DNA of 61,105 nt from an uncultured Ignavibacteria bacterium (GCA_903939735.1 CAJAIA010000024.1:1-61105); one strand, 5' to 3'; numbered from the stretch's first letter, positions 26,962 through 34,790 are shown. The notes: generated by a model from the letters alone, not told the origin. Made by a program: numbers and translations.

Positions 26962-27753
26962 ATGGATCTCTCACTTATCGGTCGTCGCGCGCTGGTATGC
27001 GGCGGATCTCAAGGTATTGGCAAGGCCATCGCACATGAGCTTGCGCTCAACGGAGCCGAGGTCACCGTCCTCGCCAGAACACAAGCGTCCCTCGACATCG
27101 TTGTTCAGCAGCTTCCAACCGGACACGGACAGACGCATCGTACACTTGCCGTGGATATGAGCGACGAAGTTTCACTTATCACCAGTGTGCAAAACGCTGT
27201 GGAAAGCCATGGCGCTTTCCACATTCTTGTGAATAACACTGCCGGACCAGCCGGTGGTCCACTTGTGGAAAGCGGTGTGGAAAGTCTCCGTAGTGCATTT
27301 GAAAACCATATCCTTACTGCGCATCAGCTCACCAAAGTTGTTGTTCCTGGGATGACAGCCTGTGGATACGGTAGGATTGTTAACATCGTGTCCACATCTG
27401 TGAAGATCCCTATCGACGGACTCGGGGTGAGCAACACTATTCGTGGGGCTATGGCAAGCTGGTCCAAGACCATGGCTAATGAACTGGCCGCGCGAGGGAT
27501 CACCGTGAACAATGTTCTGCCAGGCGCAACAGAGACCGACAGGTTGCAGTCTATCATCGAGCGCAACGCCCGTACGAAGGGCCAACCCGAGGATGCTATC
27601 CGAGCCCACATGTTGGCAGAGATTCCCGTCGGACGCTTTGCGCAACCCTCTGAAATAGCGAATGCCGTTGGCTTCATTGCCTCACCCGCTGCAGGGTACA
27701 TTACGGGCACCAGCATCATCGTCGACGGGGGTCGGACGCGTTCCCTGACCTAA
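26962..27753 (+). CDS. SDR-fold protein lacking the catalytic Tyr-x-x-x-Lys
   Basis: The 263-residue product has the Rossmann fold of classical short-chain dehydrogenases. CGGSQGIGKAIA (13-24) is the TGxxxGIG coenzyme motif, NNTAG (91-95) the NNAG motif and GRIVNIVS (137-144) ends with the catalytic Ser position. PG-x-T (187-191) and the C-terminal ITGTSIIVDGG also fit. Counting 13 residues on from Ser144, the expected YxxxK reads SNTIR (Ser157, Arg161), so both Tyr and Lys are missing. It may be a non-redox or substrate-assisted member. It is divergent from 3HAO/ACMSD, which suggests a role in the same pathway; this is inference. The gene body is unusually rich in TGTGGAAAG 9-mers. Confidence 0.85.
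   Translation: MDLSLIGRRALVCGGSQGIGKAIAHELALNGAEVTVLARTQASLDIVVQQLPTGHGQTHRTLAVDMSDEVSLITSVQNAVESHGAFHILVNNTAGPAGGPLVESGVESLRSAFENHILTAHQLTKVVVPGMTACGYGRIVNIVSTSVKIPIDGLGVSNTIRGAMASWSKTMANELAARGITVNNVLPGATETDRLQSIIERNARTKGQPEDAIRAHMLAEIPVGRFAQPSEIANAVGFIASPAAGYITGTSIIVDGGRTRSLT
27198..27284. repeat. Cluster of TGTGGAAAG 9-mers inside the SDR gene
   Basis: Exact copies lie at 27198-27206, 27264-27272 and 27276-27284, with an inverted copy at 27215-27223. The first and the inverted copy form a 10-bp inverted repeat (TGTGGAAAGC/GCTTTCCACA) with a 6-base spacer. A TGTGAATAA 9-mer lies at 27228-27236. Part of the repetition reflects the thrice-used peptide VES, but the codon choice is also identical or nearly so. 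The motif resembles DnaA boxes. Confidence 0.6.
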
Positions 27754-27775
27754 GGTCCAGATACTTTCCACTTCA

Positions 27776-27979
27776 TGTGGATAACCTGTCGACAAACCCA
27801 TGCATTTTCCATGGGTTAGGTGTTGCTATTTCCTACACGAACAACTACCTTTGTGAGGGTCGTAACTCCTTATCCAATTAGGGATATCGTGAGTTTCGAG
27901 GGGACAAAACACCCGGTAAAACGGCCAAACCGTAAGGAAGTTAACCACATGTGTGAATAACCCGTCGGGGTTTTCCACA
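27776..27979. promoter_or_regulatory. DnaA-box-like cluster upstream of ftsQ
   Basis: A perfect consensus box, TGTGGATAA (reverse of TTATCCACA), lies at 27776-27784. Variants follow at 27871-27879 (TTATCCAAT), 27941-27949 (TTAACCACA), 27952-27960 (TGTGAATAA, reverse of TTATTCACA) and 27971-27979 (TTTTCCACA). The third and fourth form a head-to-head pair separated by 2 bases. The whole 240-base gap between the SDR gene and ftsQ has no ORF I would support. It also contains an 8-bp hairpin AACCCATG/CATGGGTT at 27795-27817 that could end SDR transcription. Confidence 0.5.
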
Positions 27980-27993
27980 TTCGGAGCAGCAAC

Positions 27994-28785
27994 GTGGCGC
28001 GAAAGAACAGGGAAGCATCGATGCACCGAGGCGACCGTAGGTCGTCTGGGCTTGTCATCACCATGCTCGCGCTTGTCTTCCTCGGTTTCATGGCGACGCA
28101 GTGGTATGAGCGTCAGCGCATCGATCAGGTTCACATCGAGGGTGCTTCGGGTCTGAGCAAGTCATCCGTGAGCAGCATTGTGGACACACTTACCTCGCAG
28201 ACACATCGCGGGATTGTTCTCGCAGACGTGCGTCTTGCGCTTGAGTCGCTCCCATACGTTCGCAGTGCATCGGTGTACTTCAGCGGAGTCCGTGAACTCA
28301 CCGTTGAGATTGACGAACGCATCCCGGTTGCACACGTTGTGCACGCCGATGGCTCGTTGCGCTATGTCGATGCGTCTGGTTCAGTGCTTCCGCATGTTAC
28401 CGAGCGTACATCACACAATGTTCCTGTTCTGCAATCAACAGACGGGTCAAATCTCTCTGCGGCCGATGTGCAACGCGTTGTTTCGCTCTTGGTGACTGGC
28501 TCTCGCGAGTTGGACTCAGAGTTGTACCAGTCAATCTCGGAAGTACGCTTCGATCGCCGCCGTCATACGGTTGAGATCGTAACTGACGACACTCGCTGGC
28601 GCCTTGGCCAGATGGATGCAGATCGTGCGCGTAGTGCCTTTGCTGACATGAACGTGTTCTGGAACGAGACATCGCAGCGCATCAACATGGCGACGATCTC
28701 TGAAGTTGATCTCCGGTGGAAGAATCAGATCGTCCTTCGCTACCACCAGGTCGAACGTCCAATTGCTGGAGGTGCTGCGGTATGA
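27994..28785 (+). CDS. ftsQ: Cell division protein FtsQ/DivIB
   Basis: The 263-residue bitopic protein has a basic cytoplasmic N-terminus, one membrane segment (about 20-37, VITMLALVFLGFMATQWY) and a periplasmic POTRA-like domain (VHIEGASGLSKSSVSSI, LPYVRSASVYF). It links early and late division proteins. The start is GTG with GGAG at the right distance; an ATG nine codons in is less likely. Position before ftsA and ftsZ confirms the call. The stop overlaps the ftsA ATG (ATGA). Confidence 0.88.
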   Translation: MARKNREASMHRGDRRSSGLVITMLALVFLGFMATQWYERQRIDQVHIEGASGLSKSSVSSIVDTLTSQTHRGIVLADVRLALESLPYVRSASVYFSGVRELTVEIDERIPVAHVVHADGSLRYVDASGSVLPHVTERTSHNVPVLQSTDGSNLSAADVQRVVSLLVTGSRELDSELYQSISEVRFDRRRHTVEIVTDDTRWRLGQMDADRARSAFADMNVFWNETSQRINMATISEVDLRWKNQIVLRYHQVERPIAGGAAV

Positions 28786-30104
28786 GCGCTCCCGAGATCC
28801 ACGTCGGACTTGACATAGGCACCACAAAGGTGAGTGCCGTTGTGACGTCATTTGATCCGACAAAGAACAGAGTCGAAATCCTCGGCACGGGAACGTCCGA
28901 ATGTGATGGACTCAAGCGTGGTGTGGTAACAAACATCACGAAGACAGCCGAAGCGATCCGTTCAGCAATCGAACGTGCAGAGCAGCAAAGCGGCTATGAG
29001 ATTCGTCGTGTCGTGATTGGCGTCAGTGGAGAACACATCGCCACATTCACAACGCGTGGAATCGTTACAACACGCACATCAGAAATTTCAGCTGAGGATG
29101 TACGCCGTCTGCACGAAGAATTGCGTCAGGTGCACGTCACAGCGGATCGTCGAATTCTTCATGTGATTCCGCAAGACTACATCATTGACGGACAAGACGG
29201 AATCTCCGATCCGCTCGGTATGAGTGGGCGCCGTCTTGAAGCGAATGCACTAGTCATTACGGCATCAGCCTCGGCTATTGAGAACGTCTACAAGTGTGCT
29301 GAGCGCGCCGGACTGCATGTTGATGCTGTGGTGTTGCAATCGATTGCGAGTGCAATGGCGGTTCTCGATGAGGCAGAGCGTGACGTTGGAGTTGCGCTTG
29401 TTGACATCGGTGGTGGCACAACAGACATCGCGATGTACAAGGACAACGTCTTGCGTGCCGTGAGCGTGATCGGTTTGGCCGGACAACGCGTTACGGACGA
29501 CATCGTCACAGTACTCGGCATTCGGAGCAACGACGCAGAAGAGATCAAGGTTGAACATGGACATGCGATTAGCGAGAGCATTCTTCGCGACGAGCACTTC
29601 CAGGTTCCGGGTGTAGGCGGACGTCGAGCAACAGAACTTTCGAAGTCGATCCTCTGTCAGGTCATCGAACCACGCATGGAAGAGATCTTTGAGTTTGTGA
29701 TGCAACGCATCCACGACTCAGGTCTGTCGCATCAACTGGCGGCTGGTATTGTGATTACTGGCGGTGGTGCGGACCTCCGCGGGTGCGACATGCTTGCGCA
29801 GCGCACATTCCGTTTGCCCGTCAACAAGGGTCTGCCGCGCGGGTTTAGTCATGACGGTCTTGCTCGTGAAGTTACTACGCCTGCACACGCAACTGCGGTA
29901 GGGTTGGCGATGTATAGCATCGAGCACGAAGATGAGTTTCAACAGGTGCATAGCGACCAGCCGGTTGCTGCAGCACGACAACAACAGCCTCAGCAAACGC
30001 AACAGCAACAACAAACAGTAGCACATCCTCCTCAACAATCTGAAGAACCCGCGCCAAAACGTGGACTTCTCCAGGGTGTTAAGGATTGGTTCGAAAACTT
30101 ATAA
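28782..30104 (+). CDS. ftsA: Cell division protein FtsA
   Basis: This actin-like ATPase of 440 residues tethers FtsZ to the membrane. The phosphate-1 motif GLDIGTTKVSAVV opens the protein. The SHS2 1C domain region, the VDIGGGTTDIAMYKD phosphate-2 motif and the GIVITGGGADLRG adenosine motif follow. A Gln-rich linker (about residues 395-420) leads to the C-terminal amphipathic membrane helix GLLQGVKDWFENL. ATG 28782 overlaps the ftsQ stop. Confidence 0.95.
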   Translation: MSAPEIHVGLDIGTTKVSAVVTSFDPTKNRVEILGTGTSECDGLKRGVVTNITKTAEAIRSAIERAEQQSGYEIRRVVIGVSGEHIATFTTRGIVTTRTSEISAEDVRRLHEELRQVHVTADRRILHVIPQDYIIDGQDGISDPLGMSGRRLEANALVITASASAIENVYKCAERAGLHVDAVVLQSIASAMAVLDEAERDVGVALVDIGGGTTDIAMYKDNVLRAVSVIGLAGQRVTDDIVTVLGIRSNDAEEIKVEHGHAISESILRDEHFQVPGVGGRRATELSKSILCQVIEPRMEEIFEFVMQRIHDSGLSHQLAAGIVITGGGADLRGCDMLAQRTFRLPVNKGLPRGFSHDGLAREVTTPAHATAVGLAMYSIEHEDEFQQVHSDQPVAAARQQQPQQTQQQQQTVAHPPQQSEEPAPKRGLLQGVKDWFENL

Positions 30105-30145
30105 ATCATGCTTTCATACACCATGACCACATTCCGGGGGGAATA

Positions 30146-31480
30146 ATGGCCATCGAGTTGGATACAACTGGATTTACGACCGACGCGCGTATTCGCGTAG
30201 TTGGCGTAGGCGGCGGCGGCGGGAACGCGGTGCGAACGATGATCGCACGTGGACTCGACGGCGTGGAGTTCATAGCAGCGAACACCGATCGCCAAGCATT
30301 GTTGAATAACCCAGCGGGGATTAAACTCCAGCTTGGGAAGGACGTCACGCGTGGACTCGGCGCTGGTGCTGATCCGACGCGCGGTCGCGCCGCTGTCGAG
30401 GAGAGCATCGACGAAGTCTACGATGCACTCCAGGGCAGCGACATGATCTTTGTGACGGCCGGTATGGGCGGCGGTACGGGAACCGGAGCAGCACCGGTGA
30501 TCGCACGCGTTGGTCGAGAAATCGGCGCCCTTGTCGTTGGTATCGTTACAAAGCCATTTGCATACGAATCAAAGCGTCGTGCAAATGTTGCCGAGAACGG
30601 GATCAAGGATCTTCGCGAACACGTTGACGCATTGATCGTGATTCCAAATCAGCGCATCCTCACCGTCGTCGATAAGAACGTGACCTTCGCAAATGCGTTG
30701 GCCATGGTTGACACGGTGTTGTACAACGCCACAAAGGGTATCGCAGATATCATTTCGGGTGTTGGCTATGTGAACGTCGACTTTGCAGATGTTCGTACCG
30801 TCATGAGCGGTATGGGCGATGCACTGATGGGTATTGGTATGGCGTCAGGCGAGCATCGTGCCATCGAAGCAGCACAGAATGCACTGAACTCTCCGATCCT
30901 CGAGGGTATGTCGATTTACGGTGCTCAGGGACTCCTCGTCAACATCACGGGTGGTCAGAGCATGACGATGTTCGAGGTAAGCGAAGCGGTATCGGCAATT
31001 GAAAAGGCTGCCGGTGATGAAGTGAATCTCATTCACGGCGTCGTTGTTGACGAGTCGATGGATGATGAAATCTCGATTACCGTTGTCGCAACAGGTTTCC
31101 GTCGTCAGGAAGAGAAGAAGGTCGTTCCTGTGTCAGCACCGCTGGCCTCTACTCCTGTGATCGAAATCGTACGTCCGTCACCAGAGCCGGAAGCTGAACT
31201 CACAATGGGTGCACCAGCTCCAGCTCCTGCGCCTATCGTAAGCCCAAGTGCTGATGTGGATGTTCACGATGTAAATGTTCCAGCATATCTGCGCCGACAG
31301 CGCGACCAAGAGCGCTCACAGGCAGGCATGCCACGCCAAGAGCCACCAGTGTCGGGTAGTGTTCCGATCGTTCCTCAATCGACGGCGCCCGATGCCGACA
31401 TGAGCTTCTCACAACCGGTTCGCAAGGCTGCCTCCGCGGGTGGCAACCAGCCAGCGTTCCTGCGGAAGATCATGGACTAA
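30146..31480 (+). CDS. ftsZ: Cell division protein FtsZ
   Basis: This tubulin-like GTPase of 444 residues forms the division ring. The nucleotide-binding VGVGGGGGNAV (19-29), the tubulin signature GGGTGTGAAPVIA (108-120), the T7 loop (about 200-216, GVGYVNVDFADVRTVM) and the C-terminal domain are intact. The linker is Pro/Ala-rich. The terminal peptide QPAFLRKIMD (435-444) is the expected docking site for FtsA, and a similar VPAYLRR occurs internally at 378-384. A GGGGGG-type Shine-Dalgarno precedes ATG 30146. The gene ends before a strong terminator. Confidence 0.97.
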   Translation: MAIELDTTGFTTDARIRVVGVGGGGGNAVRTMIARGLDGVEFIAANTDRQALLNNPAGIKLQLGKDVTRGLGAGADPTRGRAAVEESIDEVYDALQGSDMIFVTAGMGGGTGTGAAPVIARVGREIGALVVGIVTKPFAYESKRRANVAENGIKDLREHVDALIVIPNQRILTVVDKNVTFANALAMVDTVLYNATKGIADIISGVGYVNVDFADVRTVMSGMGDALMGIGMASGEHRAIEAAQNALNSPILEGMSIYGAQGLLVNITGGQSMTMFEVSEAVSAIEKAAGDEVNLIHGVVVDESMDDEISITVVATGFRRQEEKKVVPVSAPLASTPVIEIVRPSPEPEAELTMGAPAPAPAPIVSPSADVDVHDVNVPAYLRRQRDQERSQAGMPRQEPPVSGSVPIVPQSTAPDADMSFSQPVRKAASAGGNQPAFLRKIMD

Positions 31481-31493
31481 GGCTTCTCAATCA

Positions 31494-32792
31494 TCAGACA
31501 GGTTCAAAAGGCCGTTGCGATTCCGCAACGGCCTTTTTCGTGTCCACTCGTACAAGGACGAGAATGCCGATGACAAGCATGACAAGAAGCGAGAGGATTG
31601 CCCAGCGATAGCTCTGCGTTAGCGAAAGCGCGATGCCGAACAGAAGTGGACCGATCCACGACGTTCCCTTGTCGCTGAGTTCGTAGAATGCAAAGTACTC
31701 CGCTTCTCTGCCAGCTGGGATCATTGTTGAGAACAGTGATCGACTCAATGCCTGCGTGCCACCGAGGACAAGCGCAATGCATCCTGCAAGGATGAGGAAT
31801 TGCGTTGCGCTCTGCACCCAGAAGAACGACGCGAGAATCACCATGACCCAGCCGATGAGCGACGCCGTCAATGCAACCTTCGTTGTTGTTCGGCGCGCCA
31901 ACTCTGCAAAGCCAAGGGAACCACCGATGGCAACAACTTGGACGAGGAGGATTGCCTGTGTGAGCACGTCGAGACCAAGGCCGAGTTCGATACTGCCAAA
32001 CACAGATGCTTGTGAGATCACAGTTTGTACTGCCTCGTTAAAGGCGATGTACGCTATCATGAACCGCGCCGTATGCGGCGATCGCATCGCCTGTCGAAAG
32101 GTTGTCCATGCTTGGACGAACGGAGTTCGCAAGGCCACCGAAGGCTCACGCTGCCCTGGAGACGGATCGCGAAGCAGGATAAGTGGAACAACCGTCCAGA
32201 GCGCCCACCAGAGTCCGACACTCAGTAAGATGCTACGAACAGTTACCGAACCTGGAGCAGCTGTATACCACACCAGATGAACAGCAAGAAGAACTGCACC
32301 ACCAAGATATCCAAGTGCCCAGCCGCGGGAGGAGACTGCATCGCGCTCCTCTAATGATGCGATGTCATTGAGAAAGGCATTCGCCACAACAACACTGGCA
32401 CCGAAGCAGATGTTTGCCGCGATAAACAATACACCGCCAAGAATGTAGTTGCCCAGCTCAGGCGTGCAAGCAAACAATCCCATCGTCGCCGAAGCACCCA
32501 TCGCTGTTGTTACGCCAAGCATCATACGCTTGTGATGTGTGCGATCGACCAGTGCGCCAACAATCGGGAGCACGAGAACCTGCGCCAGAACGCTCATCGA
32601 GATGCAGAAGGAGAACCAACTCCCAACATGCATATCAATGCCGAAGGGCGAGATCACGTTGTTGATTGCCATCGACTGCGCAACAGACGTGAGGTAGGGT
32701 CCGAGAAACACCGTGATCACCGACGTCGAAAAAGCGCTATTCGCCCAGTCGATAGTGTACCAGCCAATCCGCTGTGTTCGCAATGCGTGCAT
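31494..32792 (-). CDS. UMF1 (Atg22-like) family MFS transporter
   Basis: The 432-residue protein has about 12 membrane segments. The opening RIGWYTIDWANSAFSTSVITV and the following FLGPYL are characteristic of the UMF1/Atg22 branch of the major facilitator superfamily; some relatives export amino acids from vacuoles, but the bacterial substrate is unknown. A TATCTTTG element ends four bases before the ATG at 32792, so the mRNA is probably leaderless. The last codons run through the hairpin of the ftsZ terminator, and the stop codon lies beyond it. Confidence 0.85.
   Translation of the reverse strand: MHALRTQRIGWYTIDWANSAFSTSVITVFLGPYLTSVAQSMAINNVISPFGIDMHVGSWFSFCISMSVLAQVLVLPIVGALVDRTHHKRMMLGVTTAMGASATMGLFACTPELGNYILGGVLFIAANICFGASVVVANAFLNDIASLEERDAVSSRGWALGYLGGAVLLAVHLVWYTAAPGSVTVRSILLSVGLWWALWTVVPLILLRDPSPGQREPSVALRTPFVQAWTTFRQAMRSPHTARFMIAYIAFNEAVQTVISQASVFGSIELGLGLDVLTQAILLVQVVAIGGSLGFAELARRTTTKVALTASLIGWVMVILASFFWVQSATQFLILAGCIALVLGGTQALSRSLFSTMIPAGREAEYFAFYELSDKGTSWIGPLLFGIALSLTQSYRWAILSLLVMLVIGILVLVRVDTKKAVAESQRPFEPV
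31506..31537 (+). terminator. Rho-independent terminator after ftsZ (bidirectional, inside the MFS 3' end)
   Basis: GGCCGTTGCG and CGCAACGGCC form a perfect stem with a 4-base loop, extended by AAAA/TTTT, and followed by TTTTT on the plus strand. On the minus strand only four T residues follow and the MFS stop codon is still to come. Confidence 0.9.
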
Positions 32793-32796
32793 GTGG

Positions 32797-32804
32797 CAAA
32801 GATA
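32797..32804 (-). promoter_or_regulatory. Bacteroidota-type -7 element abutting the MFS start
   Basis: The minus-strand octamer TATCTTTG is followed by CCAC and the MFS ATG, leaving room for essentially no 5' untranslated leader. Confidence 0.55.
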
Positions 32805-32832
32805 CGCGAGTGTGTGTTCGTTGCATGACCCG

Positions 32833-32840
32833 TACTTTTG
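32833..32840 (+). promoter_or_regulatory. Bacteroidota-type -7 promoter element of the ureohydrolase operon
   Basis: The octamer TACTTTTG lies 29 bases upstream of the ATG at 32870. The divergent MFS promoter is 28 bases away. Confidence 0.55.
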
Positions 32841-32869
32841 CAGCTACGTATTCTATCTGGAGTTTGACA

Positions 32870-33811
32870 ATGAAGGTCGTAGGTCCAACATCGAATTTTC
32901 TCGCCATCGAAAAGCGCTACTCGACATTGGAAGCGTCCAAGGTTGCGATCGTATCAGCCCCCTACGAGCATACCGTGAGCTATGGTGGAGGCACCAAGCG
33001 CGGACCCAAAGGGGTGATCGATGCGAGCGCCTACGTGGAGTTCTACGACGATGAAACCCAGCGCGAGCTGTGCTTCGATGTGGGCATTGCTACCCTCAAA
33101 CCACTCGCCTTTGGTAAAAAGGCTAACCGTGCAGCGCTTGACATGATTGAAGAGCAAGTCGACGACTTGCTCGAGATGGACAAGTTCGTTGTGACGATAG
33201 GGGGCGAGCATACGATTTCGACGGCTCCGATCGCGGCGCATTACCGCAAGTATCCTTCGATGAGCATTCTGCACTTCGATGCACATGCGGATCTGCGCGA
33301 GAGCTATCAAGGATCGAAGTACTCGCACGCATGCTTTATGGCACGCGTTGCAGAGTTCTTTCCACCGAAACTGATTACGCAGGTAGGCATTCGTGCGCTG
33401 TGTAAAGAAGAAGCGGCCTTCATCAAGAAGGAAGGCGTCAATACGTTCTTTGCCTCTTCGATTCGCAGGGGTCTGCATGGCGCGAACTGGCAGCAAAGCG
33501 TAGTCGATACCCTGGCGAAGGACGTCTACATAACATTCGATGTTGATGCCTTTGACCCATCGGTTATGCCGGCAACGGGTACGCCTGAGCCAGATGGACT
33601 CTTCTATAGTGAGACGATTGATGTGATCCGCGCCGTCATTGCATCGGGACGTCGCATTGTGGGACTCGACATTGTGGAGCTGGCTCCAGATGCGCGCACG
33701 CCACATGCTGATCTCACAACTGCTCGACTGCTCTATAAGATTCTCAACCTTGCGATGACACCCGCACCAAAACGCACTTCTACGAAACCATCAACACGTC
33801 GCCGATCATGA
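32870..33811 (+). CDS. speB: Agmatinase-like ureohydrolase (arginase superfamily)
   Basis: The 313-residue product holds the binuclear Mn site: His114 (GGEHTIS), Asp137/His139/Asp141 (FDAHADLRESY) and Asp224/Asp226 (DVDAFDPS). The Glu/His-type specificity segment is GTPEPDGL. Agmatinase would convert agmatine to putrescine and urea; guanidinobutyrase or related activity cannot be excluded. A Thr/Lys/Arg/Ser-rich tail (TPAPKRTSTKPSTRRRS) extends beyond the usual end. The ATG has GGAG upstream. The stop overlaps dapD by 4 bases. Confidence 0.85.
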   Translation: MKVVGPTSNFLAIEKRYSTLEASKVAIVSAPYEHTVSYGGGTKRGPKGVIDASAYVEFYDDETQRELCFDVGIATLKPLAFGKKANRAALDMIEEQVDDLLEMDKFVVTIGGEHTISTAPIAAHYRKYPSMSILHFDAHADLRESYQGSKYSHACFMARVAEFFPPKLITQVGIRALCKEEAAFIKKEGVNTFFASSIRRGLHGANWQQSVVDTLAKDVYITFDVDAFDPSVMPATGTPEPDGLFYSETIDVIRAVIASGRRIVGLDIVELAPDARTPHADLTTARLLYKILNLAMTPAPKRTSTKPSTRRRS

Positions 33812-34653
33812 TGCACGAACTCCAACACACCGTCGAACAGCTGTTTGCACTTCCACCTCACGAACTGCAGTATGATGGCCGCACTGCACACACATGTGCA
33901 ACAATCCTCGATGCGTTGAATTCCGGTGCCATTCGTGCAGCTACCCGCAATGATGATGGCGCGTGGGTGGTGCATGCGTGGGTGAAGCAGGGGATTCTTC
34001 TCTTGTTCCGTGCAGGTCGACTCGAGGATATGTCGACGGATGAGAACTTCCGCTTCTTCGATAAGGATACACTTCGTACGCGCGCGTTCACTCTGGACGA
34101 TAAGGTTCGGATTGTACCGGGTGGAACAACTATTCGCAACGGGGCGTATCTCGCACACGGCGTTATCTGCATGCCCCCTGCCTACGTGAACATCGGTGCA
34201 CATGTTGGTGAAGGCACGATGATCGACTCGCATGCACTCGTAGGAACATGCGCACAAATCGGTGCGCGCGTGCATATCAGTGCTGCCGCGCAAATCGGTG
34301 GAGTTCTTGAACCCGCTGGTGCTCGCCCCGTGATCATCGAAGATGATGTGATGGTTGGTGGTAATTGTGGTGTCTATGAAGGCGTCGTGATCCGCTCGCG
34401 CGCTGTGCTTGGAAGCGGTGTTGTGCTTAATGCGTCGACGCCGGTGTATGACCTTGTGCACGAGACAATTCACCGTAGCATGCCAGACCGTCCGCTCGAG
34501 ATTCCTGAAGGCGCTGTCGTCATTGCAGGCAGTCGAGCAGTTGCTTCACCATTCGGTGCGCAGCATGGACTTAGCATGAGCACACCGCTCATCGTGAAGT
34601 ACCGCGATGAGAAAACCGATGCTCGTACTGCATTGGAAGCAGCACTGCGTTAA
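33808..34653 (+). CDS. dapD: 2,3,4,5-tetrahydropyridine-2,6-dicarboxylate N-succinyltransferase
   Basis: DapD acts in the succinylase branch of diaminopimelate/lysine synthesis. The 281-residue product has an N-terminal helical domain and a left-handed beta-helix of hexapeptide repeats (NGAYLAHGVICMPPAYVNIGAHV, VHISAAAQIGGVLEP). The FRFFDKDTLRTRAF substrate segment and CGVYEGVVIRSRAVLGSGVVL near the end also match. Translation is likely coupled to the upstream ureohydrolase; the start is ATG 33808 (ATGA overlap) or ATG 33811. Confidence 0.92.
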   Translation: MMHELQHTVEQLFALPPHELQYDGRTAHTCATILDALNSGAIRAATRNDDGAWVVHAWVKQGILLLFRAGRLEDMSTDENFRFFDKDTLRTRAFTLDDKVRIVPGGTTIRNGAYLAHGVICMPPAYVNIGAHVGEGTMIDSHALVGTCAQIGARVHISAAAQIGGVLEPAGARPVIIEDDVMVGGNCGVYEGVVIRSRAVLGSGVVLNASTPVYDLVHETIHRSMPDRPLEIPEGAVVIAGSRAVASPFGAQHGLSMSTPLIVKYRDEKTDARTALEAALR

Positions 34654-34675
34654 TGAAACGTAATGCGATGTGCAT

Positions 34676-34705
34676 TTGCATATCACGCAACAACATGTAT
34701 ATTCG
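34676..34705 (+). promoter_or_regulatory. Predicted promoter of the met leader and metY-metX-hom operon
   Basis: TTGCAT (34676-34681) and TATATT (34698-34703) are separated by 16 bases; the latter is also the start of TATATTCG, a one-base variant of the TAnnTTTG element used elsewhere in the window. The expected transcription start is at about 34709-34712, at or just before the leader ATG. Confidence 0.5.
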
Positions 34706-34711
34706 CACCCA

Positions 34712-34790
34712 ATGAACTCGCGCCTAAACCATTCCATGTCGACAACAGCCATCATGCATTGCTGCATGATGTGTATGTGTATGTCATGTG

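Noticed and set aside
26962-27753. Pseudogene status of the SDR gene
   Set aside because: The frame is intact over the normal family length with conserved fold motifs; only two catalytic positions are changed.
27754-27993. Definite assignment as the chromosomal origin
   Set aside because: DnaA boxes are clustered, but there is no clear AT-rich unwinding element, no dnaA/dnaN/gidA neighbour and skew was not computed; kept only as a candidate.
33733-34473. A 246-codon open frame antisense to dapD and the ureohydrolase 3' end
   Set aside because: It crosses two well-supported overlapping genes and has no family similarity.
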